Source: Coptodactyla brooksi (lineage: Eukaryota; Arthropoda; Insecta; Coleoptera; Scarabaeidae). From it: a stretch of DNA of 20,722 nt. The notes below the pieces were generated by a model. The model worked only from the letters and a program-made list of their open reading frames with translations, ran no database searches and had not been told where the DNA came from. How positions within the stretch are numbered: the stretch's first letter is position 1; every line of letters starts with the position of its first letter. Of this stretch, positions 1-9,963 are shown in pieces. The stretch lies in assembly GCA_033557675.1 (NCBI GenBank), contig JAWQRM010000645.1:1-20722 (forward strand), written 5' to 3'. The translations under genes and the position numbers were made by a program.

Positions 1-454
1 TATATATGTATGGGAAAACAATCTGCTTTATCATCTATCCAATAATGTTATATTATATATAATGTTATATATTAAATAACAAATTACGCCATTTTAATGG
101 AAATCAACCCAAGGCGAAATACACCTCACCTCGCTAGACGTATCGTTGGCATCTCGCTCGCTCTCGAGCGAGCCATGACTCAGTTTGTCACTTTCCACTT
201 ATGATACTCTGTCTGGGGGCACTAGTTCTTTGCCAATCTGTACGTGACCATATAGTTTAGTATCTTTAGGATTACGCTGAACAAAGCTCAAGGGGGTTGA
301 ATTTTAGTATTGACTTTTACTTACTTATCCTTTAGAAATAAGATTATCCAAAGTTTCGAGCATTGGATTGTACGTATAATATTTTACAGCCCATAAAAGA
401 TGAAAACAAACGTTTTTTGCTGACATCTGCATTTCTGTTGATTCAATAACTATA
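1..454. other. AT-rich DNA without a recognised gene
   Basis: No coding region or RNA gene is recognisable here. The first 100 bases are mostly A and T with overlapping TATA-type runs. A small perfect palindrome lies at 156-173: two 8-base arms, GCTCGCTC and GAGCGAGC, around a 2-base centre. It may form a short hairpin or simply be a chance CG-rich patch. No terminal repeat or target duplication was identified. Confidence 0.5.
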
Positions 455-493
455 GTGCAAATCCATTGTTCTTCCGCCATTTGCCAGTTTTAT

Positions 494-749
494 AACATTT
501 TTGTGTTGTTTTTGCGACAAATAATACTTTTACTGTCTGTTTTAGTTTGTTTTATTCAGCTAATCGATTTCGGTCTAATTATGGGCCATCTTCAGAGCTC
601 TATAATAACAATATTTGCGTTAAGAGGTAGATTTGTTTGCTACGTAGACTGGAATATTACATGTGATGTTTGATTGTTTGATTAAAAGTATTTGGAATGT
701 TTTGTTATGGTCTCGTCTTAAGTCTAGGTGTTAGTTGATTATAAAGTAG
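494..749 (-). repeat. Left arm of long inverted repeat (PLE pseudo-LTR-like)
   Basis: Read on the minus strand, this arm matches the plus strand of 819-1108 over almost its whole length, with scattered substitutions. The inner ends are the most similar: about 27 bases at 724-750 are perfectly complementary to 818-843. The arm carries a hammerhead-ribozyme-like core at 558-599, which is characteristic of Penelope-like element pseudo-LTRs. PLE copies commonly carry pseudo-LTRs in inverted as well as direct arrangement (family knowledge). The 72-residue ORF in this arm and the 60-residue ORF in the other arm are similar only because the DNA is repeated; neither looks like a protein gene. Assignment to PLE rests on the ribozyme core, not on an adjacent PLE protein. 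Confidence 0.8.
558..599 (-). ncRNA. Hammerhead-ribozyme-like motif, left arm
   Basis: On the minus strand the order is AGCT (599-596), core CTGAAGA (595-589), a stem II with one mismatch starting TGGCC and closing with GACCG, core GAAA (571-568), the self-complementary hexamer ATCGAT (568-563), T (562) and AGCT (561-558). This fits a type I hammerhead with a GUU-like or AUU-like cleavage triplet: helix I is AGCT with AGCT, and helix III is very short or formed between two molecules. Very short helix III is described for PLE hammerheads. The C-A mismatch in stem II suggests this copy is decayed. Activity is inference. Confidence 0.5.
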
Positions 750-818
750 TATCGGCAAGGTGTCCCCACTCAAAATATAAGTCACGTATCTGACACACTA
801 AGAGACACTTTGGTGATC

Positions 819-1108
819 CTACTTTATAATCAACTAACACCTAGATTTAAGACGAGACCATAACACAACATTCCAAATAGTTTTAATCAAACAATCAAAC
901 ATAACTTAAACTGTTCATAAAACAATACCACAATATCCATATAATATTCCAGCCTACACAACAAACCAATCTACCTCTTAGCACAAATATTGTTATTATA
1001 GAGCTCTGAGGATGGTCCATAATTAGGCCGAAACCAGTTAGCTGAATAAAACAAATTAAAACAGCCAGTAAAAGCATTATTTACCACGAAAATATTACAA
1101 AAACATAA
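819..1108 (+). repeat. Right arm of long inverted repeat (PLE pseudo-LTR-like)
   Basis: This is the reverse-complement partner of 494-749, separated from it by a 69-base spacer. It has about 33 extra bases around 903-941 that are missing from the left arm, so one arm has gained or lost a segment. The hammerhead-like core is at 1002-1043. The two ribozymes point outward, away from the spacer. Transcription through both arms would give a hairpin with a stem of about 250 base pairs. Confidence 0.8.
1002..1043 (+). ncRNA. Hammerhead-ribozyme-like motif, right arm
   Basis: The order is AGCT (1002-1005), core CTGAGGA (1006-1012), stem II (TGGTC pairing with GGCCG through two wobbles), core GAAA (1030-1033), hexamer ACCAGT (1033-1038), T (1039, predicted cleavage just after it) and AGCT (1040-1043). 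The outer bases of the hexamer, AC and GT, still pair, while the left-arm copy has AT and AT. This is a compensated change in helix III. The core matches the hammerhead consensus CUGANGA plus GAAA. The small helix III suggests a dimeric fold, or an inactive relic. Confidence 0.55.
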
Positions 1109-3734
1109 TGCAAATGTAAAAATGGAATGTTGTGATCTGTGATGTTCAATATTATTCAAAGGTATGCTGTTTTGAATTTGTTTGTTTGAGCTTTTATTTC
1201 CGACTCCAGTATTTTCCATTACTGCATCATACGCCATACTTTTTTGATCTAAGCATAAGAAGAAAGTTCCGTGCAGAAAGACGTAAAAGACGTAAAAACT
1301 TATCTAACAACAATTACAATAATTATTACTTCTTAGATTAACTGACTTCTGATTGCGCTAATTTCTTAGGATATACCACGGGAGCGCTGTCAGAATGACA
1401 ACGACGATATAGCGTGGATGAAGCTGTATCTTCCAGATGGAATTTTGGTCACCTTTTTCATAGCACATTTTTCTTGTCATTATAAAACTTCCGTATTGCG
1501 CTTCAAACAATAACATCTAGAATTATAAGGATTTGCCAAATATAAATTATGCAAATGTACTTTGTATTGGCGAAGCAGTTCTGGATGGTTTAGTTAAGAA
1601 TTTCATATAACTGTAATGGGACTGATGTTAATTTGCATGCATTGAAATAAGTTAACGTTTCCTGTAATGCTTGATTGATGCTTAATTATCAAAATTATAC
1701 AAAATTGACACTTGTTGAAATAAGAGCTACCAGTATTGGTACAAGGTATGCCATTATAAACATGATATAATATATTGTTTATACATTAAGCGGTTTCTGT
1801 TTGTTTTAAAGCGGTATATGAACTAATGCACAGTCTGGCTGAATCCGTTGAACAACATTGCTTATTCGGGCATCTAAAGGGATATTATTTAAGAAACCGT
1901 GTACAGAACTTTTATATAAATTATAGACAATACATAAATACATTCAGGTTCGGTAAATATACATGCGTGTATGGAAGAATCAAGTGAGTTGAACAGAAAG
2001 CCCCTTTGTATAGACGAAAAGAATGTCTTACAAAATCTCTCCATCTACGACATTGTTAAAGTCGACTTAGACTTAGAGATTAGTGTACGTAAGCGATTAC
2101 ATGTTAGCGCACACATATGACACCAACCGTAATATTCCCGTTACTTTCATAATAAAATTATAAGATTTGTACGCATTCTGATTAATTTTCCATCTGTTTA
2201 AAACCGGTAAAATATTCTGTGTTTTGACAGCTTTCAGATGACGTGCAATCCAAAATGATATTGCTTTAAAATGCGTCCTAAAAAAGCACTATATATTTTT
2301 GTTTATCAAATTGAAATTTATTTTAATATCAAGGATGTTATGAATAAGGTTTAATCCTTCAAAAGAATTAGAGCAACCATGAAAACATTTTTGTGTTGTT
2401 TTGGCAGTCTGAAACTTTGAAAGATTATAAAACTGATTTTCCACAATTTACACATTTTCTTGAAGTATTACTTCCTGGCAACACAAGTTTACTCAAACGT
2501 AGCAATCCCAAGCGGGTTGTTATGGGGATCCCAAATACATGAATGTATATTGGTTGCTCCATTTGAATATCTAAAACGGGGTCGTTTCTGGCGAAATTGC
2601 AAGGACATGATTATTACTTTCCGGTTTCTGCAAAACTTATCTGAATAACCACTGCGACAATTTTGTTATTTTAACAAAATTTAATTTAATTAACTTAAAA
2701 ATTAAAGGTCTGAAACTAACTATTAATCATTCCGTTGATGACACGAATAAACGATATGCTATATAATTTCTACCTCTGTGATTCATTTGTTAGGTTATAA
2801 TGCTGTATTAACAACTCTTCATATTGTTCAGATTTTTGAGCCCCCTTTCCGCAAACGTTTCTTTTATCTACGTACAAAATGGGGCGGAAATTTGCATTCG
2901 AAAGTCCAACAAAGGGCAGTCCGCAATTCACAACTCAACAAATCTGTCCAATTTATCACCGGATCTGCTCAATTATAATCGGAACCAACCCCGCACACAA
3001 CACTTACGCATCATTATCGTGATGTATTACTTGAGCTTGTCCATTCAAGCGTCACATCTGTCCTATTTTGATCGTCGGGTCTCAACGTGATCACGCAACG
3101 ATGAATGGACACAAGCAGAGGCAAAACGGCACAATAGAGGAGCATTCAGACTCCTCTCCGCCCGAAATCGTCCCCGGAATATTGATTTTGACGTGAATAA
3201 GAACCAGCAACCACAATAGACGTCAACTGGGCGTGTAAATTGATCCCTGATTGTTATTTTAGTGAATTTATGTGTAAATGAAAGTGGTGTGGCGTTCCTG
3301 TACTGCTGTAGTGTTGTAGTTGTAGCCACGGTTCGCCGGCCATATGGATTTATGGTGCGGGCAGACGTCGATACAGTAGCCATAAACACCGTTCCTGTCG
3401 GTGTTGGGCGGGGACTTAAATCCTCATGATCGATAGATATTGCATTTTGAACATAGGGTGTTTGAGAAGCAACTATTTTAGCTGTCATAGGTTTTCGACA
3501 GTTTTACTTTTATTTACGAGCGAACAGAAGAATGTAATTGGTCGTAAAACGTGTAATGCTAGAAAATAAAACTTCGTTAAAAAAGAGTAGACAGAATTAT
3601 GTTTAATCATCACAGAAATAAGAGTAGTTATCCACGATATGGCTCTGTAAATTTGCACGATAATGAATTGACTCACAGATTTATTATTCATTCCATTTTA
3701 GTGAGTTAAATAGAAAGCGATCCCTATTGTTGAA
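1109..3734. other. Long stretch without a recognised gene
   Basis: I see no recognisable protein, RNA gene or complete mobile element. Short ORFs occur in every frame, with no family motif. A patch at about 2830-3430 has more G and C than its surroundings and contains a 141-codon minus-strand ORF (3063-3488). That ORF has no recognisable domain and an odd Thr/Ser/Arg-rich composition, so I do not call it a gene. The patch could be a promoter or 5' exon region of a host gene, or an old unidentified repeat. Confidence 0.4.
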
Positions 3735-4736
3735 TGCTACTAAGGATCAGACTTTTTGTAAAATTGCCTATAATTGAAAAGTTGGTCGTTGACATCAGTG
3801 TGGATACCAAATTAAAGTTTAGAATACAAGTTTATAACTCAGCATAACAGTGGTTTGGAGTTCTCCGTCTTTTGTATTCTTATAGATCCAGTATGGATAA
3901 TTATATAAAGATGAGTGCTATCATAGTTCAAAACTTGATTAGATACAGCGGTTGTTTCCAGTTCATTTTCGGTATCTTTAAGAGCAGGTGAGTAGCACAC
4001 AAATAATTATGTTATTCAGAAAATTGATAAAGTTCTGGTTCTGTCTTTCATCGCTCCTAATGATGCTAACTTGGTTGACAAAATATATGTCCTGCATAAA
4101 TTTTTCAATTTCGGTGTAGTGGTTAACTCGATAACCATTATTAATAAAAATATCAAAAAGTTTACGTAAATTTTTTGTGATATTGTGAATGAGAAAGCTT
4201 AAGTATATTGTTTGTCATCTGAATAACAATATTTCATTTTTGATTAATAGGATGGTTAGAATAATAATTTAGGTCTCTCCCTCAATTAGGGGGCTTCTGA
4301 TATCAACCTGTTCTGATGACGTTGTCTTCTTTTCTAATGATAACTATGTCCAGAAATGGTAACCTATTACTACTTTCCTTTTCAAGAGTAAACTGTAAGT
4401 GACCATGACATTGATTAAACAATTACAAAGTAGGGTCAAGATCATCTTGAGGCAAGATTAATATCGTGTCATCAACACATTTCTTAATAATGTCTGGCTG
4501 AACAGGAAGTTCCGGTAGAACTTTTTTAAGTACATAATCCAACGTTATGTTGGCCAAGATCGGGCGAAGTCCCCATTCGAGTGCCACAAACGTGTTGATA
4601 AACCTCATCACTATAAACACAATAATTATTTTTAAACAGGAACTACGAAAAAACGTAGGTTTATCAATGTTAGTAACTTCTTCAACAAGATTCCATTCCT
4701 CATCAATAATATTCAAAATGAGTTGCAACGGTATGC
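3735..4736 (-). pseudogene. Penelope-like element reverse transcriptase, relic
   Basis: Read on the minus strand, this is the middle and C-terminal part of a PLE reverse transcriptase, the enzyme that copies PLE RNA into DNA. From high to low coordinates it shows IPLQLILNIIDEEW, then GLRPILANITLDYVL (the GSPLSPILAN block), CVDDTILILPQDD (the catalytic YVDD box, Tyr changed to Cys), FTLEKESSNRLPFLDIVI, a degenerate YQKP block, and INNGYRVNHYTEIEKF. A weaker match, FGIHTDVNDQLFNY, reaches about 3735. It is dead: TAA interrupts it at about 4420, two TGA codons lie around the YQKP block, and frameshifts occur near 4150 and 4000. The N-terminus and motif A are missing because the reading stops at 4736, where the DDE transposase relic begins. 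No GIY-YIG endonuclease follows at low coordinates. Confidence 0.85.
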
Positions 4737-6103
4737 AGTACACGTCACGCAAAATTCGGAATGGAAGAGCAATAAAATTGGCAACAGGTCGCGACTAGCA
4801 GGTAGTTGTCCGTCCGCCATACGGCAGCATGCTGTCTAGGCATTTAGAAAAAATCAAGGGGGAATAAAACCGTTCTTTCAATTTTATTACAGTATTTTTG
4901 TCACTGATTGCGTAAAAATCAAATCTAATTTTATAAAAGGAAACTAAAAAAATATTCTAAAATAAGATAAATTCTTAAAAACCTATCCAAACGCAAAATA
5001 AAACAATAAAATTTCAAATGCGGCCCAAATAGACCTCCCTGAGCAGATAAACAATACCCCAACCGACCGTAGAAATGGTTTCTAACATTAGGAAGCATTT
5101 CAAGTGTGATTCGGATGGCTGCTTTGGTAATTTTAACTCTCAGGTCCACCAAATGTTTCGCTCGCTCTAAATGATCTAATTAAGAAACCCTCATAAAAAG
5201 AAGTCATTTGTTGACAAATCTGGAGATCTTGCAGGCCATCTAATATTGCCTGTCCCACTCATAATGCGATTAGGGTATAAATTTGTCAAAAATTCATTAA
5301 CTCGAGTTGCATTATGCGCCGGGTACCCGACTTGCTGAAACCAAATAGTGTCTAGATCTACTCCAGGAATGTTCTGGATAGCCGGAACTGTTTGCGTTTC
5401 TAGTAGATATAAATATTTCCGGGTTTTTAAGACCCCGTCAATAAAAATGGGCCTATTAAGTGGTCACCAAGAAGTCCAGTCCAAACGTTCAGCTTTTGTG
5501 GATATTGAGTACGAACAGAGATACTTTTATGTATATTTTCCCGAGGCCAATAACGAACGACAGAAGGATTGTGTTTTCCATGCAATGGAAAAGTAGATTC
5601 ATTGGTGAAGACAATATTTGCAATAAAGTTTTCATCTTCATTTGCCTTTTCCGTCACTTGTTCACAAAACTCCATTCTTCAAATATTATTCTCGGGAAAT
5701 AACTCGTGTTTTGCTGAATTTGTAGTACTTGTAGCTTGCGCAAAGCATGTGAAACAGTACTTCCGCTTACACCCAATTCCTCGCTAATTTGTTTGGTCGA
5801 TTTTGTGTCATCTGCTTCCAATGTAGCACAAATCATTTCGTCCCTCATCATTCTTTCTTCGATTTTTTCATGTGGGACTTCCGTTAAGTGACATTTGGAA
5901 AACTCCTTTATATGATAACAATTGTCAAACATGCGAACAATGTTGTGAATTGTCTACTTATTGGAAATGCGTCTTTCTTCAAAAGAGTGTGCAAATAAAT
6001 CTGTGCACTTCTTTTGAAGACCTCCATCACTTGGTAATATACAATTTTTCGGCAGGGACAGATGTTTTTCGTACGGCAGCCGGCAACGCAATGAAGCAAA
6101 TAT
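4737..6103 (-). pseudogene. IS630/Tc1/mariner-group DDE transposase relic, copy 1
   Basis: This minus-strand DNA transposase relic is repeated at 18298-19397. The N-terminal part (about 5932-5700) holds a helix-turn-helix with STKQISEELGVSGSTVSHAL. The catalytic part follows: IVFTNESTFPLHG (first Asp of the triad changed to Asn), HNPSVVRYWPREN, TQYPQKLNVWTGLLGDHLIG, then after a one-base frameshift near 5441 IWFQQVGYPAHNATRVNEF (second Asp changed to Val) and WPARSPDLSTNDFFL. The expected Trp next is a TGA stop. Counting from the second to the third catalytic position gives 41 intervening residues. That spacing (DD41D) has been described for rosa/visitor-type lineages of this superfamily; I have not verified this lineage placement. 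About 40 bases at the 5' coding end are missing compared with copy 2. No terminal inverted repeats were recognised. Confidence 0.85.
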
Positions 6104-6546
6104 TGATGAAGCAATTTATTTCTTTTTTATTCATTAAAGAATAAAAATATTTGAATAAAAAGTCTGTTTGCTCAGTAGTTTGTCCAATTACTATACCAAA
6201 TGTCTCCAAGTGTATCATTGCACAGTTTATGAATTACCTTTTACTTACAATGCTTTGTTCACACGCCAACCTATTTTAAATTCAACGAGCGATCTACATG
6301 TCATATTCATTCACGTCCACAAAAATAAATTTAATGTCCACATTTGGACTAGGATTGCTAGTGAGATCGGATTTTGTCGGCCCATGTCTACTGTTCCCAC
6401 GTTTTACGATATGTATTTGGCATTTCTATACCAATTGATTTTTGAATGACTATAGGAGAGTGATGACTAATAATTTAGAAAACTACCATTGCAAGAATAT
6501 TAAATAAATGTCTAATTATTGATGCATATAGGAACGTTTATGCATT

Positions 6547-6915
6547 ATGAGGAACGTTTTTCTTAGACGCGGTGCCCAGATCATAAGACGTTCCTGTCGA
6601 CAGAAAAAAATTGGAGAGAAACTAGGGATCTACCTTGACGACAAAAAAAGAAAACGACTGAAACCTGTTGCTGACGAAGCGAATGGAGTCCTAGTTTTAG
6701 CACATTTTGGTGTAAATCCCCAAAATTCCACCCGCGATATTGCTGCCCAGTGTGGTGTTTCTAAATCTTCTCTTTATCGCATTTTAAAAATTCAAAAATT
6801 CCATCCATTCAAAGTTCATCTTCAACAAGGTCTACGACCTACAGATTATCCAGGACAATTAGAATTTATAGCAGACGTACAAGTACGCTTACATGGTGAT
6901 AACAACCTGTTATAA
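6547..6915 (+). pseudogene. IS630-type transposase N-terminal relic (HTH region)
   Basis: The ORF of 122 residues contains a two-part DNA-binding region typical of large insect IS630/Tc1/mariner-group transposases: NPQNSTRDIAAQCGVSKSSL (residues about 57-76), then YRILKIQKFHPFKVHLQQGL and RPTDYPGQLEF. In complete relatives the DDE catalytic domain with an FTDE block follows directly. Here the similarity ends at GQLEF, and the next 400 bases look like a 3' non-coding end, so the catalytic domain is deleted. The ATG at 6547 is only the first in-frame Met after a stop; the true N-terminus is not visible. The sequence differs from the copies at 4737 and 18298, so it belongs to another family of the same superfamily. 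Confidence 0.75.
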
Positions 6916-7440
6916 AAGATTACACCTCAAAACCAAAAATGGGACGCTAAAAAAATAGGTGTCAAATATTTTTCGGTGTTCTACATTCCTACCAAATTTT
7001 ATCAAAATCGGAGAGATACACTTGGGTGCCTTTGCTTGTAAGAAACGTAATGGGAAATGATTAAAAAATGATTTATTATTAATTTTGCACTTTACACTCA
7101 GCACTCTACAGTCACTTGGGCGGGCAGTAAATCTTGCGTGGCACTCTAGACTCGAACACATTTATTGATTAATTTCGAAAATTTTGTTATAGAACCAAAT
7201 TTTTTATACTCAAATGATAAAATAAATCAGAAGCTATAAAATGCTTGTGAAAAAAGTATAGTATTCCATTTAAAAAAGTATAACTTGTTGTTTTGGGACA
7301 CTTGTATGTATGTTAATACCAGCTTTAATTCTCTATATAGTCCTTTACTTACCCTCTACCACAGTTTTCGTCCTGTAACGAGATCTGTTCCCACTTCCGA
7401 GATATCCCGTGGGGACATCATAGTGGGACATCCTGTATAA
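6916..7440. repeat. 3' non-coding end of DNA transposon with two terminal-like ends
   Basis: This AT-rich stretch follows the truncated transposase. Two similar end-like motifs occur: GGGACACTTGTATGTA near 7295-7310 and GGGACATCCTGTATAA near 7425-7440. Both resemble the GGGACACCCTGTATA type of terminus seen on many insect DNA transposons. No matching inverted partner upstream of 6547 was found, so the left end is probably lost. The two ends suggest two elements side by side, or one inserted in the other. Confidence 0.35.
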
Positions 7441-9357
7441 AGAGTAAATACACCATATTCATTTGAAGAGTGTCCACCGGCAATAATTTATGAGCGGTTG
7501 TAATTTATATTGGGAAAATGAGATCGTAGTATAAAATTTTATAAGTTCATATAAATTCTTACGCACATCACGCCCTACAACCCCCTTATCTCTAGATTAA
7601 ATATTGAAATTGATAATTTTGCGACCTTGGCGAAGGCGAACTGTACTTATTGACTTCATGGTGTTATGTGAACTTATTGCGGATTTTGATGTGTCACTTG
7701 TATGGTATTCGAACTTTGAACGCCGACAGTCACAGAGAGATACATTTTAAGACATTTTGCCCCGTCTATGAGACCTTGGTAATTTTGAGACCTTGTCACC
7801 CCCGGGCGTAATCGTTGATTCTTCTATGTACGAATAAATAAGAGCTGCCCAAGTCGAATATTGGATGTTTCATGTTAGGCAATCTGAGTTTGCGTTAGTA
7901 AAACCATAGTTTGAGTTAGTGATGTAGTTTGAGTGTTTTTAATAAAGTACAAGAGATGCAGTATTTATTTACAATGTGTGCAATATAATGTCTATATATT
8001 TGGATATTTACAAACATTATTGACCTCAAGATATGCATGATATACGCAGATAGTAATTATGAAAACTACGGGAGATAACTTAGATGCTACATATTTCTGT
8101 TCTTAATATTCATTCATTTAGTTTAATGTAAATTATGAGTTATTAATTTAAAAAGTACAATTTTGGAGAAGCTTATAATATTTGGTTCTTCTTCCATTAC
8201 TTTACTTCCGTTACTTTAGACGTATTCCTACAGAATTCCTAGAATTACGATTTTAATGTTAATTTATTTTAATTAAATTAAGAAGTTAACATTTTAGCGA
8301 TTTCACGCACATCGCTTACGTGACTAATGTAATACCGGTTGAGGACCGTAAAAAAAAATTCCACGATTGCCATCGTAAAGCGCCTTTAGGGGTTTTATTA
8401 ATCTCCAGCACGTGACAGATGGGCGGTACCTAAGAATTAACACCGCCAGAGATTGTCCATAACTCATAAACCGATCATGGCATAATTACTTTTTTCTGTA
8501 GCCTTTTGACGTTGGAACGTCAAGGTATTAGTATTTTTAATGACCCTCCATTGTGTCCGATTTAATTTAGTCGACGCGACGGAACGATGGGCGGAAGTCT
8601 TTAAATCCTCCGGTAATCCGAACCCGCTGTGAATTCGCCTTTGAAGCAGCCAGCCAGGGGTTTATTAATAAAACCAGTATTGCTGCATCACCGCTAAATA
8701 TCACTTATTACGCTGACTGGTGCATCAAAATTGTTGCCGCACGGTTGTGAAATGTAGCTGAGTAACAGTGGCCACTCTCGGTACCAAAACTCGCCGCTCT
8801 GTTTGTTCAGAAAGGGATATTAAATTGTACAGGGAAATATTAAATTCTCTAGCTAATACTAGTCGCAGCCTACTGCTACGCTGAGGTGGCTGAAGGTGCT
8901 CATAAAAAGTGTAATAAAGTGAGAGTAGTAAAAACATAAAAACCATGGACGTAAAAGGAAGAGTAAAGAGAGGATTTGTTTGCCGCATCTAAACCTTTAT
9001 TCCGTAAGTGGCCTGAATGTGCCCTTAAATAAAGTTTATTTTCAAATTTACTTTATTTAAATTTTAAATATATTTTAGTTTTTTTTATATAAAGAAATAA
9101 TTTCGGTTTTTCTTGTATGAAATAAAACACGCTTCTTGTAGAACATATGATGTAAAGGTGGACCACCTTTTAGTTAAATTTGAATTATCTGTTTCTAATG
9201 ACGTTTTCAATTTTTGCGCCAAAATTTAATTACAGCAGTTATGTTAGAAGCATCCGCTGATAGAAAATGCATGGCTTTACTTTGAAACAACGTTTTGAAA
9301 TGCTGAAAACTTGTCTGGAAGACGCGAAGCGCCATCGATACAAGCATTCTCACGGCA
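7441..9357. other. Stretch without a recognised gene; GC-richer patch at 8330-9000
   Basis: No coding region is supported. Most of it is AT-rich. The patch at about 8330-9000 is richer in G and C and contains repeated words: GGGGTTTTATTAAT (8389-8402) against GGGGTTTATTAAT (8657-8669), and GATGGGCGG at 8418-8426 and 8586-8594. The TTTATTA core resembles posterior Hox or Cdx-type binding sites (family knowledge). A cis-regulatory element is possible but unproven. The 87-codon minus-strand ORF at 8725-8988 shows no domain. Confidence 0.35.
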
Positions 9358-9640
9358 CTGTTTTTGTTTGTTTTTGTTCCATTGTAATCGCGGCACCCAT
9401 CTTGCGCACAGCTTTTTCATGTCCAAATTTTCAGTCAATGTACGTCGTGCAGCACTTTTTAAAATGCATACCATGTCTGGCCTCGTTTAAACTCTGCCCT
9501 TAATATTTTACTGTTGTAAACGAGAGACCAGACACCCCCAAAGTGGCATTGAGCTCCTCTTTGATGTTGGTTGAACTGAGATCTTTCATATGAAAGTATT
9601 GTATTACATAACGATGACCAATTTTTAGTACCAGTCCAGC
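9358..9640 (-). pseudogene. Mariner transposase N-terminal relic, internally deleted
   Basis: On the minus strand, from about 9622 downward, the frame reads HRYVIQYFHMKDLSSTNIKE followed by ELNATLGVSGLSFTTVKY and, after a frameshift, AEFKRGQT. This matches the mariner N-terminal DNA-binding domain. It then jumps directly to LTENLDMKKLCARWVPRLQ, the second helix-turn-helix and the WVPRLL signature, and fades at about 9360. Roughly 50 codons between FKRGRTS and the LGMKKL block are missing. The catalytic DD34D domain is absent. This fragment is on the opposite strand and from a different part of the protein than the mariner C-terminus at 17540-17722, so they are separate insertions. Confidence 0.8.
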
Positions 9641-9898
9641 AAGACTTCATTCGTGCTGTTTTCCAGGCATTGATTATTAGGAAAGGAGTTTGCAACCTAT
9701 GATATACATTTTGCTGATAGAGCATTAATAGGGTTAGGTAGTATTGTACTGTTTGTTCTTTTCTTTTCGTAACAATTCTCGTCTGAAGGATTTATCTTTC
9801 ATAATTTGATTTTATTTGGGTGCTCGTGAAACCAGCAGGCAAAACTGTCCGACCATATCTTAATATTAGCTTGTCCAGCACTTTTGAGTGTTATTACA

Positions 9899-9939
9899 CA
9901 CACCCAATTCGTCGGCAATTTATCTAGTTGATTTTGTAC
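9899..9939 (-). pseudogene. Short HTH fragment resembling the DDE relics
   Basis: About 41 bases match the helix-turn-helix segment of copies 1 and 2 at roughly three bases in four. On the minus strand they encode TKSTR, a stop, IADELGV, compared with TKSTKQISEELGV in copy 1. Nothing convincing continues on either side. It may be a third tiny remnant of a related transposon, or chance similarity in a conserved motif. Confidence 0.3.
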
Positions 9940-9963
9940 TAAAATATTCCATTAGACAGCAAT

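Noticed and set aside
455..673. 72-codon ORF in the left arm, similar to an ORF in the right arm
   Set aside because: The protein similarity is explained by the inverted DNA repeat and is antisense to the ribozyme-like motif.
971..1237. 88-codon minus-strand ORF running through the right repeat arm
   Set aside because: It reads antisense through the hammerhead-like motif and the repeat; the arm is non-coding repeat, so the frame is likely accidental.
3340..3400. GGTTCGCCGGC as a tRNA-type B box for a SINE
   Set aside because: Only partly fits the B box and no A box lies at the expected distance upstream.
3063..3488. 141-codon minus-strand ORF
   Set aside because: One of the longest frames but with no recognisable domain and no acceptable homologous motif; overlapping frames on the other strand look no worse. 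Kept only as a note in the gap description.
5348..5787. Plus-strand ORFs of 72-82 codons inside copy 1
   Set aside because: They are antisense shadows of the minus-strand transposase; the same shadow frame recurs in copy 2 at 18748-18990.
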